Below are positions 32,042-40,325 of a stretch of 64,000 bases of DNA, piece after piece. A model generated the notes under the pieces. The model was not told the DNA's origin. It searched no databases and saw nothing but the letters and a program-made list of their open reading frames with translations. Origin of the DNA: Fen-183 sp036504335 (GTDB taxonomy: Bacteria > Acidobacteriota > Thermoanaerobaculia > UBA5066). The stretch lies in the NCBI GenBank assembly GCA_036504335.1, contig DASXVJ010000012.1, positions 9,067-73,066 on the forward strand. Direction: 5' to 3'. The position numbers and the translations under genes are program-made. How positions within the stretch are numbered: the first letter of the stretch is position 1; each line of letters opens with the position of its first letter.

Positions 32042-33273
32042 CGCCCGCGCTGCGGCCGACGCGGGCCGTCGTCGACCTCGACGCGGTGGCGTCGAACTAC
32101 CGCGTGCTCGGGGCGGGCCTTCCGCCGGGTTGCAAGGTCCTCCCGGTCGTCAAGGCCGACGCTTACGGGCACGGCGCCGTGCACGTCGCGCGGCGCCTCG
32201 CGAAGGAGGGCGCGACCGCCTTCGCGGTCGCGGCCGTGGAGGAGGGCCTCGAGCTGCGGAGAGCGGGCCTCACGCAGCCGATCCTCGTCATGGGGTGGAT
32301 CGGGAAGGATCAGCTGGGCTCCCTCGTAGACGGCGGACTCACGCCCAACGTCCATTCGGTCGAGCAGGCCGAAGAGATGAAGATTTTCTTAGAAGGTGAA
32401 GAGGGGAGAGGAGCGTCGCGCGCGCCCCTCCCCGTGCACCTCAAGCTGGACACCGGGATGACGCGGCTCGGCCTGCGCCCCGAGGACCTGCCGCGGGCCG
32501 TCGAGATCCTCGAGGGGATCGGCAAGAAGATTTTCTTGGAAGGTGTATTCCAGAACTTCGCCTCGGCGTACGACGTCACGTCGGCGCAGAACGCGGACCA
32601 GACGAAGACTTTCTTGGAAGGTCTGGAGAGGGTCCGCGCAGCGGGCCATCGGCCGTCCATGATCCACATGGACAACTCGGGAGGCACGCTGTCCCGTCTG
32701 GCCTCTTCACCTTCAAAGAAATCTTCCTCTTCGTCTTCCTCTTTCTCTTCCTCTTCGATCGTGACCCACGTCCGCCCGGGCCTGGCCCTTTATGCGAAGG
32801 TCCCCGATCTCCAGTCCGAAGCCAATAATTCCCTTCGAGACGTCATGTCGTTCGTCTCGGTCGTCGACCAGGTCAAGACCGTCCCCGCGGGGACTCGCGT
32901 CGGCTACGCCGGGACGTTCGTCTGCTCGCGCATGACGACGCTTGCGGTCGTCGCCGCGGGCTACGCGGACGGGGTGCGGCGGTCGCTCTCGAACATTGGA
33001 CAGGTTCTCGTCGGCGGGGCGCGCTGCCCGATCGCGGGACGCATCTCCATGGACCTCACGGAGGTCGACGTGACCGACCTGCCGCGCCCTCCCGAGCGCG
33101 GCGACGAGGCCGTGTTCTTCGGGACGCAGTCCGGTGCGCGACTGGGCGTGGAAGAGGTGGCGGCGACCGCCGACACCGTGGCGTGGGAGCTCCTGTGCGG
33201 CGTCGGCCCGCGCGTGCCGCGCGTCGTCGTCGAGAGCGGCCGCGAGGTGGCGCGCGTGTCGAGGTTCCTGTGA
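32038..33273 (+). CDS. alr: Alanine racemase with low-complexity insertions
   Basis: A 411-residue PLP enzyme making D-alanine for peptidoglycan. The PLP lysine is in VVKADAYGHGA (about 35-45). The substrate loop HLKLDTGMTRLG, the NSGGTL segment, VRPGLALY, the catalytic Tyr in GYAGTFV and the C-terminal GRISMDLTEVDVTD are all present. Two stretches are unusual: KIFLEGEEGRGASRAP before the HLKLDTG motif, and a serine run (SSPSKKSSSSSSSFSSSS) between NSGGTL and VRPG, where about 15 residues exceed the family norm. Both coincide with GA-elements; four copies lie in this gene. The GTG start overlaps the dnaB stop. Confidence 0.93.
   Translation: MTPALRPTRAVVDLDAVASNYRVLGAGLPPGCKVLPVVKADAYGHGAVHVARRLAKEGATAFAVAAVEEGLELRRAGLTQPILVMGWIGKDQLGSLVDGGLTPNVHSVEQAEEMKIFLEGEEGRGASRAPLPVHLKLDTGMTRLGLRPEDLPRAVEILEGIGKKIFLEGVFQNFASAYDVTSAQNADQTKTFLEGLERVRAAGHRPSMIHMDNSGGTLSRLASSPSKKSSSSSSSFSSSSIVTHVRPGLALYAKVPDLQSEANNSLRDVMSFVSVVDQVKTVPAGTRVGYAGTFVCSRMTTLAVVAAGYADGVRRSLSNIGQVLVGGARCPIAGRISMDLTEVDVTDLPRPPERGDEAVFFGTQSGARLGVEEVAATADTVAWELLCGVGPRVPRVVVESGREVARVSRFL
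32380..32410 (+). repeat. Dispersed GATTTCTT element, copy 7
   Basis: AAGATTTTCTTAGAAGGTGA, then AGAGGGGAGAG; the fullest copy, read as KIFLEGEEGR in alr. Confidence 0.75.
32524..32545 (+). repeat. Dispersed GATTTCTT element, copy 8
   Basis: AAGAAGATTTTCTTGGAAGG, then TG, in alr; read as KKIFLEG. Confidence 0.7.
32604..32631 (+). repeat. Dispersed GATTTCTT element, copy 9
   Basis: GAAGACTTTCTTGGAAGGTC, then TGGAGAGG, in alr; read as KTFLEGLER. Confidence 0.7.
32702..32729 (-). repeat. Dispersed GATTTCTT element, copy 10, with TCTTCC tract
   Basis: Minus-strand reading GAGGAAGATTTCTTTGAAGG, then TGAAGAGG. It is followed on the plus strand by a CTTCGTCTTCCTCTTTCTC tract to 32757; together they encode the polyserine insertion in alanine racemase. 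Confidence 0.75.
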
Positions 33274-34040
33274 AGAACGTCCTCGAAGCCATCGGGCGCC
33301 CCGTCCTCCGGCTTCTCGAAGGCGTGGGCCGTTTCTTCGAGCTGCTCGGACAGACGATCCGCGGCTTCTTCCTCCCCCCTTACCAGATCTCGATGACGGC
33401 CAAGCAGGTCGTTCGCGTCGGCGTGGACTCCGTGCCGGTCGTCTTCCTGACGGCGCTCTTCACCGGCGGCGTCCTCGCGCTCCAGACGTTCAAGGGCTTC
33501 CAGCGCTTCCACGCCGAGGGCTACATCGGGTCGGTCGTCGCGCTCTCGATGCTCCGCGAGCTCGGGCCCGTCCTCACGGGCCTCATGGTGACGGGCCGCG
33601 CGGGCAGCGCGATGGCGGCCGAGCTCGGCTCGATGCGCGTCACGGAGCAGATCGACGCGCTCGTCTCCCTCGCGACGGACCCGGTCCAGTACCTCTTCGT
33701 CCCGCGCGTGCTCGCCTCCATCATCGTCGCCCCGATGCTCGTCGTCCTCGCGGACGTGACGGGCATCCTCGGCGGCTATGTCGTCGCGGTCCAGTACCTC
33801 GGCGCGAACCCCGTCGTCTACATGAACAACACGTTCCAGTACCTGAGCATGGAAGACATGACGTCCGGGCTCATCAAGGCCGCCGTGTTCGGGCTTCTCT
33901 TCTCGATGATCGGGTGCCAGACGGGCTACGACACGAAGGGCGGGGCGGAGGGAGTCGGCACGTCGACGACGGCCGCCGTCGTCCTCGGCTCGCTCGCGAT
34001 CCTCATCGCGGACTTCTTCCTGACGAAGGTGCTCTTCTGA
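33270..34040 (+). CDS. mlaE: MlaE-family lipid ABC transporter permease
   Basis: A 256-residue permease with about five hydrophobic helices. The MlaE/YrbE signatures are FFLPPYQ, LTALFTGGVLALQTF, SMLRELGPVLTGLMVTGRAGSAMAAELGSMRVTEQIDAL and DPVQYLFVPRV. With MlaF and MlaD it forms an inner-membrane complex that moves phospholipids or other lipids between the membranes of a diderm cell. The GTG start overlaps the alr stop (GTGA); the ATPase follows with a 1-bp overlap. Confidence 0.93.
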   Translation: MKNVLEAIGRPVLRLLEGVGRFFELLGQTIRGFFLPPYQISMTAKQVVRVGVDSVPVVFLTALFTGGVLALQTFKGFQRFHAEGYIGSVVALSMLRELGPVLTGLMVTGRAGSAMAAELGSMRVTEQIDALVSLATDPVQYLFVPRVLASIIVAPMLVVLADVTGILGGYVVAVQYLGANPVVYMNNTFQYLSMEDMTSGLIKAAVFGLLFSMIGCQTGYDTKGGAEGVGTSTTAAVVLGSLAILIADFFLTKVLF

Positions 34041-34864
34041 TGGCGACGCCTCCGCCCTCCGGCGTCCCGGCGATCCGCCTGCGCGGCGTCACGAAGGCGT
34101 TCGGGCCCAAGGTCGTCCTCGACCATCTCGACCTCGCGGTCGAGCAGGGAGAGTCCCTCGTCCTCCTCGGGCAGTCGGGCATCGGGAAGAGCGTCCTCCT
34201 GAAGCACGTCGTGGGCCTCTTGAGGCCCGACGCGGGGTCCGTCGAGATCGACGGCGAGGACCTCTGGGCGGTCTCGTCGCGCGAGCGCGACGTCCTGAGG
34301 CGGAAGTTCGGGATGTCGTTCCAGGAGGGCGCGCTCTTCGACTCGATGAGCGTGGGGGAGAACATCGCGTTTCCGCTCGTCCGCCACACGAAGCAGACGA
34401 AGAAGAAAATCGCGGACCGGGTCGCGGAGTGCCTCGAGCTCGTCCGCCTGCCCGGCACCCAGGACAAGCGCCCGTCGGAGCTGTCCGGCGGCATGCGGCG
34501 CCGCGTGGGGTTCGCCCGCGCGATCGCCCTGCAGCCCCGGATCCTCCTCTTCGACGAGCCCACGACGGGGCTCGACCCGATCACGACGGACGTCCTCGTG
34601 CGCGTCATCGAGGAGATGAGGAAGAAGTTGAACCCGACCGCGATCACGATCACGCACGACCTGAAGGTCGCGTTCGCAATCGCCGACCGCGTCGGCCTCC
34701 TCGCGCACGGCAAGATCGCGATCGACCTTCCCCCGAAGGAATTCGAGGCCTCGGCCGATCCGCGCGTCGCGGCCTTCGTCAAGGGCGACAGCGAGCTTTC
34801 GCCGCCGGAGCTGGAGCCGGAGCGGCGGCCGGGGGTCTCTCCCGCGACCGCGCCACCCGTATGA
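34040..34864 (+). CDS. mlaF: MlaF-family lipid ABC transporter ATPase
   Basis: A 274-residue ABC ATPase. Walker A is GQSGIGKSVLL (about 44-54), the Q-loop segment FQEGALFDSMSVGENIAFPL is typical of MlaF, the signature is LSGGMRRRVGFARA, and Walker B is LLFDEPTTGLDPIT. A Pro/Glu-rich C-terminal tail of about 25 residues extends beyond the fold. Its ATG overlaps the mlaE TGA by one base, and mlaD follows after 10 bp. Confidence 0.93.
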   Translation: MATPPPSGVPAIRLRGVTKAFGPKVVLDHLDLAVEQGESLVLLGQSGIGKSVLLKHVVGLLRPDAGSVEIDGEDLWAVSSRERDVLRRKFGMSFQEGALFDSMSVGENIAFPLVRHTKQTKKKIADRVAECLELVRLPGTQDKRPSELSGGMRRRVGFARAIALQPRILLFDEPTTGLDPITTDVLVRVIEEMRKKLNPTAITITHDLKVAFAIADRVGLLAHGKIAIDLPPKEFEASADPRVAAFVKGDSELSPPELEPERRPGVSPATAPPV

Positions 34865-34874
34865 TGGAGGCCGC

Positions 34875-36314
34875 ATGACGACCACCGCGAAAATCGGCGC
34901 CTTCTTCGTCGTCGTGCTGCTCGCTCTTGCCGCCCTCATCCTGAAGATAGAGGACCTCCATTTCGGCAAGAAGGCGCGCACGAACAGGGTCGACGCGCAC
35001 TTCAAGGACGTGGCCGGCCTGGACGACAAGTCCGCGGTGCGCATCGCGGGCGTGCTGATCGGGAAGGTGGACGGGATCACCCTGCGCCCCGACGGCACGG
35101 CGGTCATCCACCTCGCGCTGGACCCCGGCGTCGAGCTGCGCGAGGGCGCCTCGGCCCAGATCCGGAGCCTCGGGATGCTCGGCGACAAGTACGTGGAGCT
35201 GCAGCCGGGGGCGCAGGGGGCGCCCCGGCTCGCCCAGGGCGCGCTCCTCGAGGGCGGTTCCACGACCGGCTTCGACGACATCACGAAGATGGCGTCGGAC
35301 ATCGGCAAGGACCTCAAGGAGCTGTCCTCGGCGCTCGCGGGGTCCATGGGGGGCAAGCAGGGCGAGGAGAAGATCAACCGGATCGTGGACAACATCGGCG
35401 CGCTCGCCGAGGCGCTCAAGGACCTCGTCGAGCACAACCGGAGCAACGTCGACGTGACGCTCGCGAACCTCAAGGAGTTTTCGGGCCAGATGCGCGAGAC
35501 GCTCGCGCGGATGGACCGGATCCTCGACGAGAACCGGGCCACTTTCAAGTCGACGATGTCGAACGCGGACGAGATCTCCGGGAAGCTCAAGACCACGGCC
35601 GACAACCTGAACTCCATCACCGGGAAGATCGACACGGGGCAGGGCACGATCGGCAAGCTTCTGAACGACGACGAGACGCACAAGAACCTGAACGACGCGC
35701 TCTCCTCGGTCAAGACCGGCGTCGAGTCGCTGAACCAGACGCTCTCGCGGATGAACCGGATTCAGCTCGACCTCGGGTTCCGGGCCGAGTATGCGGGCCG
35801 CAACGGCGACGGCAAGTACTGGTTCACGCTGGACGCGATCCCGCGCGACAACAAGTTCTACCGCCTCGAGATCGGGGCGACGCCGAAGGGCATGCGGCAG
35901 AACATCGACGAGACGACGACCGTCACGTTCCCGAACGGCAGCGAGCAGACGATTCACACGACGGGCGAGCGGTACGTCGACCAGCTCCTCCTCTCCCTCC
36001 AGCTCGGCTACCGTCTCAAGGACACGATCCTCCGGGCGGGCCTCATCGAGTCGCGCGGCGGCGCCGCGATCGAGCAGACGTTCAAGGCCGACTCGTATCG
36101 GCTCGCGGGAGAAGTCTGGGACTTCTCGCGGGACAACTACCGCGGGCACATCAAGCTCTACGGGCGCTGGAACGCGAGCCCGAACCTCTACATGACGGGT
36201 GGCGTCGACGAGCTCATCAACCCCGGCCTGCGCTCTCCGTTCATCGGCGGAGGGATCCGGTGGAAGGACGAGGACCTCAAGGGGCTCATCGGCTCGATCC
36301 CGATCCCCAAGTAA
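34875..36314 (+). CDS. mlaD: MCE/MlaD-family substrate-binding protein
   Basis: A 479-residue protein anchored by one N-terminal helix (about 8-24). The MCE domain (about 35-115) has HFKDVAGLDDKSAVRIAGVLIGKVDGI and the GMLGDKYVEL strand. Helical heptad-like segments follow (about 150-290, with NSITGKIDTGQGTIGKLLND), and then a C-terminal region predicted as beta-rich. It is much longer than E. coli MlaD (183 aa), so it may form a periplasm-spanning needle or bind outer-membrane partners. The start is ATG at 34875, after GGAGG; radA begins with no gap. Confidence 0.9.
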   Translation: MTTTAKIGAFFVVVLLALAALILKIEDLHFGKKARTNRVDAHFKDVAGLDDKSAVRIAGVLIGKVDGITLRPDGTAVIHLALDPGVELREGASAQIRSLGMLGDKYVELQPGAQGAPRLAQGALLEGGSTTGFDDITKMASDIGKDLKELSSALAGSMGGKQGEEKINRIVDNIGALAEALKDLVEHNRSNVDVTLANLKEFSGQMRETLARMDRILDENRATFKSTMSNADEISGKLKTTADNLNSITGKIDTGQGTIGKLLNDDETHKNLNDALSSVKTGVESLNQTLSRMNRIQLDLGFRAEYAGRNGDGKYWFTLDAIPRDNKFYRLEIGATPKGMRQNIDETTTVTFPNGSEQTIHTTGERYVDQLLLSLQLGYRLKDTILRAGLIESRGGAAIEQTFKADSYRLAGEVWDFSRDNYRGHIKLYGRWNASPNLYMTGGVDELINPGLRSPFIGGGIRWKDEDLKGLIGSIPIPK

Positions 36315-37667
36315 GTGGCACGCAAGCCCGCGACCGTTTTCGCCTGCTCCGCGTGCGGCGCCCAGAGCCCGCAGTGGATCGGGCGCTGCCCCGAGTGCGG
36401 CGGGTGGAACACGCTGGCCGAGGAGCGTGAGGCGCCGCGAGCGCCGGCGGCCGGGCCCGGCGTCACGTCCACGGCCGCGCGCCTGTCCGACGTCGCCGCG
36501 GCGGAAGTTCCGCGCCTCCCGACGGGCATGGCCGACGTGGACCGCGTTCTCGGCGGCGGCCTCGTGCCGGGCTCGATCGTCCTCCTCGGCGGCGAGCCGG
36601 GGATCGGCAAGTCGACGCTGCTCCTGCAGGTGGCCTCCCGCCTCTCGGATCGGATTGGCGAGGTTCTCTACGTCAGTGCAGAAGAGTCCGCTCAGCAGAT
36701 CCGGATGCGCGCCGTGCGGCTCGGAATAGCCGCGCCGGGCCTCTTCCTCCTCGCCGAGACGAACCTCGACGCCATCCTCGACGCGGCGCGCGCCGGCCGC
36801 TACGCGGCGGTCGTCGTGGACTCGATCCAGACGATCGCCTCGCCGGGCGCGCAGGCGGCGGCGGGCTCCGTGACGCAGGTGCGCGAGTGCGCGAGCCGGC
36901 TGCAGGCGTACGCGAAGACGACGGGAGTGCCCGTGTTCCTGATCGGGCACGTCACGAAGGACGGGACGCTGGCCGGCCCGAAGACGCTCGAGCATCTCGT
37001 GGACGCGGTCCTGTCGTTCGAGGGCGAGCGCTTCCATGCGCAGCGGGTCGTGAGGGCGCTCAAGAACCGCTTCGGGCCGGCGCACGAGCTCGGCGTCTTC
37101 GAGATGACGGGCTCGGGCCTCGTCGAGGTCGCGAATCCGTCGGCGCTCTACCTCGGCACGGGCGCGGGGTCCCGGCCCGGGTCCGTCGTCCTCGCGGGGG
37201 TGGAGGGCACGCGTCCGCTGCTCCTGGAAGTCCAGGCGCTGACGGTGGAGGCGAAGTACGGCTCGCCCCGGCGGACGGCGATCGGGTTCGACGGCACGCG
37301 CCTCGCGCTCCTTCTCGCGGTCCTCGAACGCCACGGCGGGCTGAAGCTCGCGTCGCACGACGTCTTCCTGAACGTGGCGGGCGGGGCCGAGAGCGTGGAG
37401 CCGGCTGCGGACCTCGCCGTGTGCGCAGCGGTCGCGGGCAGCCTGCGCGGCCGGGCCCTCGCGCCCGGGACCTTTGCCTTTGGAGAGGTCGGCCTTCTCG
37501 GCGAAGTGCGCGCCGTCTCCGACGCGGCTCTGCGGCTCAAGGAAGCCGTCTCGCTGGGCCTGAAAACCGCCCTCGTCCCGGCCGGGAACGCGGGCGAGGC
37601 CGCCGCCTTCCCGGACCTCTCGGTCGTCCCTCTCAGGAGCGTCGAAGAACTGCTGGCCCGGACCTGA
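36315..37667 (+). CDS. radA: DNA repair protein RadA/Sms
   Basis: A 450-residue protein that drives branch migration in recombination. It has an N-terminal zinc finger CSACGAQSPQWIGRCPECGGW (about 10-30), Walker A LGGEPGIGKSTLL (about 92-104), the RadA-specific KNRFG motif (about 249), and a Lon-like C-terminal domain (SVEPAADLAVCAAVAGS, FGEVGLLGEVRAV). The start is GTG directly after the mlaD TAA, so translation is coupled. It closes the dnaB-alr-mla operon. Confidence 0.96.
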   Translation: MARKPATVFACSACGAQSPQWIGRCPECGGWNTLAEEREAPRAPAAGPGVTSTAARLSDVAAAEVPRLPTGMADVDRVLGGGLVPGSIVLLGGEPGIGKSTLLLQVASRLSDRIGEVLYVSAEESAQQIRMRAVRLGIAAPGLFLLAETNLDAILDAARAGRYAAVVVDSIQTIASPGAQAAAGSVTQVRECASRLQAYAKTTGVPVFLIGHVTKDGTLAGPKTLEHLVDAVLSFEGERFHAQRVVRALKNRFGPAHELGVFEMTGSGLVEVANPSALYLGTGAGSRPGSVVLAGVEGTRPLLLEVQALTVEAKYGSPRRTAIGFDGTRLALLLAVLERHGGLKLASHDVFLNVAGGAESVEPAADLAVCAAVAGSLRGRALAPGTFAFGEVGLLGEVRAVSDAALRLKEAVSLGLKTALVPAGNAGEAAAFPDLSVVPLRSVEELLART

Positions 37668-37706
37668 GAATCGTTCTAGTCTTCGCTCGAACGGTTCGGA
37701 CGATTC
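37668..37706 (+). other. Nested hairpin leader between radA and a small secreted gene
   Basis: Outer arms GAATCGT (37668-37674) and ACGATTC (37700-37706) enclose a second stem CGAAC-G-GTTCG (37688-37698), just after the radA stop and just before the next Shine-Dalgarno. It could terminate radA transcription or act as a structured leader; no U-tract follows. Confidence 0.4.
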
Positions 37707-37717
37707 GAGGAGGTCAC

Positions 37718-38047
37718 ATGGCCCTTGCGGTCCTCGTTCTCCCCGTCCTCCTCTTCGCGAGCCCGCCGCCCGCACCGACGCCGGCCGTCAAGGCGCCCGC
37801 TCCCGCGATCAAGGTTGCGCCGGTGAAAACGCCGCCCAGGCCTGCCGGGCCCGTATCGTTCACGACGAAGGCGTTTCAGGCGACCGGGACCGGCAGGCTC
37901 GCGGCGACCGGCCCATTCAAGCCCGTCGTCCTCACCGCGACGCCGTTCAGCGCGACCGGGACCGGCGCGCTCGCGGCGGCCGCGCCGTTCACGCCAAAAT
38001 CCGTCCGGACCACCCCGTTCACCGCCACGGGCACGGGAGCCCGTTAG
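37718..38047 (+). CDS. Small secreted protein with ATGTG repeats (109 aa)
   Basis: A signal peptide (LAVLVLPVLLFASPPP) is followed by a Pro/Ala/Lys-rich linker. Three imperfect repeats come next: TTKAFQATGTGRLAATGPF, LTATPFSATGTGALAAAAPF and VRTTPFTATGTGAR. I recognise no family. The repeats suggest short beta-strand units on an exported protein. The start is ATG at 37718, after GAGGAGGT. The next secreted gene starts 8 bp later, so they probably work together. Confidence 0.75.
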   Translation: MALAVLVLPVLLFASPPPAPTPAVKAPAPAIKVAPVKTPPRPAGPVSFTTKAFQATGTGRLAATGPFKPVVLTATPFSATGTGALAAAAPFTPKSVRTTPFTATGTGAR

Positions 38048-38055
38048 GAGGCGCC

Positions 38056-38496
38056 ATGAGGAGAATTCTCCGCGTCGCTCTCTGCCTCGCTGCCGTCCTC
38101 CTCGCCGCCGCCCCCGTCGCGGCGGAGGACTTCACGATCACGATCCCGCTCCAGTTCTCGAACCTCCCGCCGACCGTCGACGGGTTCCTCTGCGGTTGCT
38201 GGATCTACACGGGCGAGCCGCGGCTCGGCGGCCGCAGCATCGGTGCCAACAACGCCACGCGCGTGAACATCACGGGGGGCGCGTACCGCGGCGACCTCGT
38301 ACTGCGCTTTAACGCGGCGCCGGGGATGGACCCGGCGACGGCGACACACTACGAGTGCACCGGGCACTTCGTCGGGACCGAGCGCGGCGCGACGGTCCAC
38401 TACTTCACGACGGCATTCGGCCCTGAGGTGCGCTTTCCGCTGGCCGCGGGCGCGCCGTTCTCGCTCACGACCGGCGTGCAGGCTCTTCCGCGCTGA
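38056..38496 (+). CDS. Secreted protein of unknown function (146 aa)
   Basis: A clear signal peptide (about 1-23, cleavage after AAA) is followed by about 120 residues rich in beta-forming segments and four cysteines. Two of the cysteines lie close together (FLCGCWIYTGEP). I cannot assign a family. It is probably co-transcribed with the ATGTG-repeat protein 8 bp upstream. Confidence 0.75.
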   Translation: MRRILRVALCLAAVLLAAAPVAAEDFTITIPLQFSNLPPTVDGFLCGCWIYTGEPRLGGRSIGANNATRVNITGGAYRGDLVLRFNAAPGMDPATATHYECTGHFVGTERGATVHYFTTAFGPEVRFPLAAGAPFSLTTGVQALPR

Positions 38497-38507
38497 CGCG
38501 CCGGCGG

Positions 38508-38705
38508 CTAGACCGGCCGACCGCCGAGGAGGCGGGCCGGGAGGAACAGGAGCGACTTGAGGAACGCGAGGACGCCGCCGACGGCGATCCCGACGACCTT
38601 GAAGGGGAGCAGGATCAGCCAGACGAACGGGAAGGCGACGAGCGCGAGGACCGCCAGCGGCCAGCACAGGACGAAGAGGATGAGCCAGAGGAGGAACTTC
38701 GCCAT
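38508..38705 (-). CDS. Small two-helix membrane protein (65 aa)
   Basis: Nearly all of the product is hydrophobic: FLLWLILFVLCWPLAVLALV, then VWLILLPFKVVGIAVGGVLAFL, ending in a basic PARLLGG tail. Similar short proteins occur widely in Acidobacteriota and Proteobacteria without known function. I chose ATG at 38705 because GGGAGG lies just upstream; an in-frame ATG 5 codons earlier is less well placed. Confidence 0.65.
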   Translation of the reverse strand: MAKFLLWLILFVLCWPLAVLALVAFPFVWLILLPFKVVGIAVGGVLAFLKSLLFLPARLLGGRPV

Positions 38706-38738
38706 CGAGGCCTCCCGCATCTGATACGGCTTCGGGGG

Positions 38739-38765
38739 AACCGGAGTTTCCCGGCTAGTCCGGTT
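38739..38765. promoter_or_regulatory. Inverted repeat in divergent region before the ferritin-like gene
   Basis: Arms AACCGGA and TCCGGTT separated by 13 bp, midway between the divergent small membrane protein and ferritin-like genes. It is a possible operator; no regulator is known. Confidence 0.35.
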
Positions 38766-38818
38766 GCATCATGTCCCCGGAGCCCGCTTCCATGGGAGCG
38801 TAACCTCCGGAGAACCTT

Positions 38819-39340
38819 ATGACGAAGATGCTCGACCTCTCCAAGCTTGACCTTCAGGACGCCCTCGACCTCGCCATCCTCGTCGAGGACGAAGCCAAGG
38901 AACGCTACGACGAGCTCGCGGCGCAGATGGAGACTCACCACACCGCCGACGCGGCCGTGTTCTTCCACTTCATGTCGAAGAACGAGGCCAAGCACGGCGA
39001 GGAGCTCACGGCCCGCCGCAAGGAGCTCTTCGGCGACGCGCCCCGGCGCGTGGACCGCTCGATGGTCTGGGAGATCGAAGCCCCCGAATACGAGAACGTC
39101 CACGCGTTCATGACGCTCCACGAGGCCCTGACGGTCGCCATGGCGGCCGAGGTGAAGGCTCACTGGTTTTTCACGGACGCCCTGAAGCTCCCGATGGCCG
39201 ACCCGGTCCGGAAGCTCTTCCTCGAGCTGCAGGAAGAAGAGGTCCTCCACCAGGAGCTGGTCGGCCGCGAGATCGCAAAGCTCCCTCCGGACGAGGCGGC
39301 GCCCCCGGAAGAGTTCTCGGACGAGCCGACCTCGCAGTAG
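38819..39340 (+). CDS. Ferritin-like diiron protein (rubrerythrin family)
   Basis: A 173-residue four-helix protein. Glutamates spaced as in rubrerythrin-type carboxylate sites are present: ILVEDEAKERYDELA (helix 1), FHFMSKNEAKHGEEL (helix 2, ExxH), TVAMAAEVKAHWFF (helix 3) and LELQEEEVLHQELV (helix 4, ExxxH). No rubredoxin domain is present. A role in iron or peroxide handling is likely. The start is ATG at 38819, with GGAG 6 nt upstream. Confidence 0.85.
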   Translation: MTKMLDLSKLDLQDALDLAILVEDEAKERYDELAAQMETHHTADAAVFFHFMSKNEAKHGEELTARRKELFGDAPRRVDRSMVWEIEAPEYENVHAFMTLHEALTVAMAAEVKAHWFFTDALKLPMADPVRKLFLELQEEEVLHQELVGREIAKLPPDEAAPPEEFSDEPTSQ

Positions 39341-39355
39341 GCGCGGGAAAGTCCT

Positions 39356-40252
39356 TTACGCCCGAAACGGCATCCCGGTCAGGCGCTCGTACGCCTCGGC
39401 GTAGCGCGCGCGGGTGCCCGCGACGACGTCCGGCGGCAGGACGGGCGCCGGCGGGGTCTTGTTCCAGCCGGTCTTCTCCAGGAAGTCGCGCACGAACTGC
39501 TTGTCGAAGGACGGCGGCGAACCGCCCGGGCGCCACGTGTCCGCCGGCCAGAAGCGCGAGGAGTCGGGCGTGAGCACCTCGTCGATCCAGACGACGGCCC
39601 CCGACGGGTCGAGGCCGAACTCGAACTTCGTGTCTGCGAGGACGATCCCGCGCCCGGCCGCGTAGGCGGCCGCGCGGGAGTAGAGCTCGAGCGTGAGGCT
39701 CTTCAGGCGCGTCGAGAGCTCCGCCCCGGCGGCCGAGGCCATGGCCTCGAACGAGACGTTGATGTCGTGCCCGGACTCGGCCTTCGTGGCAGGCGTGAAG
39801 ATCGCCTCGGGAAGGCGGTCCGCTTCGCGCAGGCCCTTCGGCAGGGCGATGCCGCAGACAGAGCCGGATTCGCGGTATTCCTTCCAGCCGGAGCCGGCGA
39901 GGTAGCCGCGGGCCACGCACTCGAACGGGACGACGGCGCACTTTTTCGCCAGGACGCTGCGGCCCGAAAGGAGCGCAGCGTGCGCGGCGGCGGGCTCGGG
40001 AAACAGCGCGGCGTCCGTCTCGATCAGGTGGTTCGGGACGACCTCGGCGAATCGGCGGAACCAGAAGTTCGAGAGCTGCGTGAGGATCTTCCCCTTGTCG
40101 GGAATGCCGGGGGAGAGCACGCAGTCGAAGGCGGAGATGCGGTCGGTCGCGACGAGGAGGAGGCGGTCGCCGAGGTCGTAGACGTCGCGCACCTTTCCGC
40201 GGCGCGGCGGCGGGAGCCCCGGCAGGGAAGTCTCGAGCACGGCTTCAGGCAT
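39356..40252 (-). CDS. purC: SAICAR synthetase
   Basis: A 298-residue phosphoribosylaminoimidazole-succinocarboxamide synthase (purine synthesis, ATP-dependent joining of CAIR and aspartate). Motifs include GKVRDVYDLGDRLLLVATDRISAFDCVL, VPFECVARGYLAGSGWKEY, DTKFEFGLD and IDEVLTPDSSRFW. Length matches the larger, fungal-like PurC form. The start is ATG at 40252, with TAGAAT on the minus strand (40265-40260) 7 nt upstream. Confidence 0.96.
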   Translation of the reverse strand: MPEAVLETSLPGLPPPRRGKVRDVYDLGDRLLLVATDRISAFDCVLSPGIPDKGKILTQLSNFWFRRFAEVVPNHLIETDAALFPEPAAAHAALLSGRSVLAKKCAVVPFECVARGYLAGSGWKEYRESGSVCGIALPKGLREADRLPEAIFTPATKAESGHDINVSFEAMASAAGAELSTRLKSLTLELYSRAAAYAAGRGIVLADTKFEFGLDPSGAVVWIDEVLTPDSSRFWPADTWRPGGSPPSFDKQFVRDFLEKTGWNKTPPAPVLPPDVVAGTRARYAEAYERLTGMPFRA

Positions 40253-40259
40253 GCGCCGG

Positions 40260-40265
40260 ATTCTA
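40260..40265 (-). promoter_or_regulatory. Putative -10 box of purC, leaderless geometry
   Basis: TAGAAT on the minus strand ends 7 nt before the purC ATG; there is no Shine-Dalgarno. Confidence 0.45.
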
Positions 40266-40325
40266 GGTCGGAGACGCCGGGGGGCGCGCTAGACTTTGGG
40301 TCCCCCCGGGGACCAGGAGGACACC

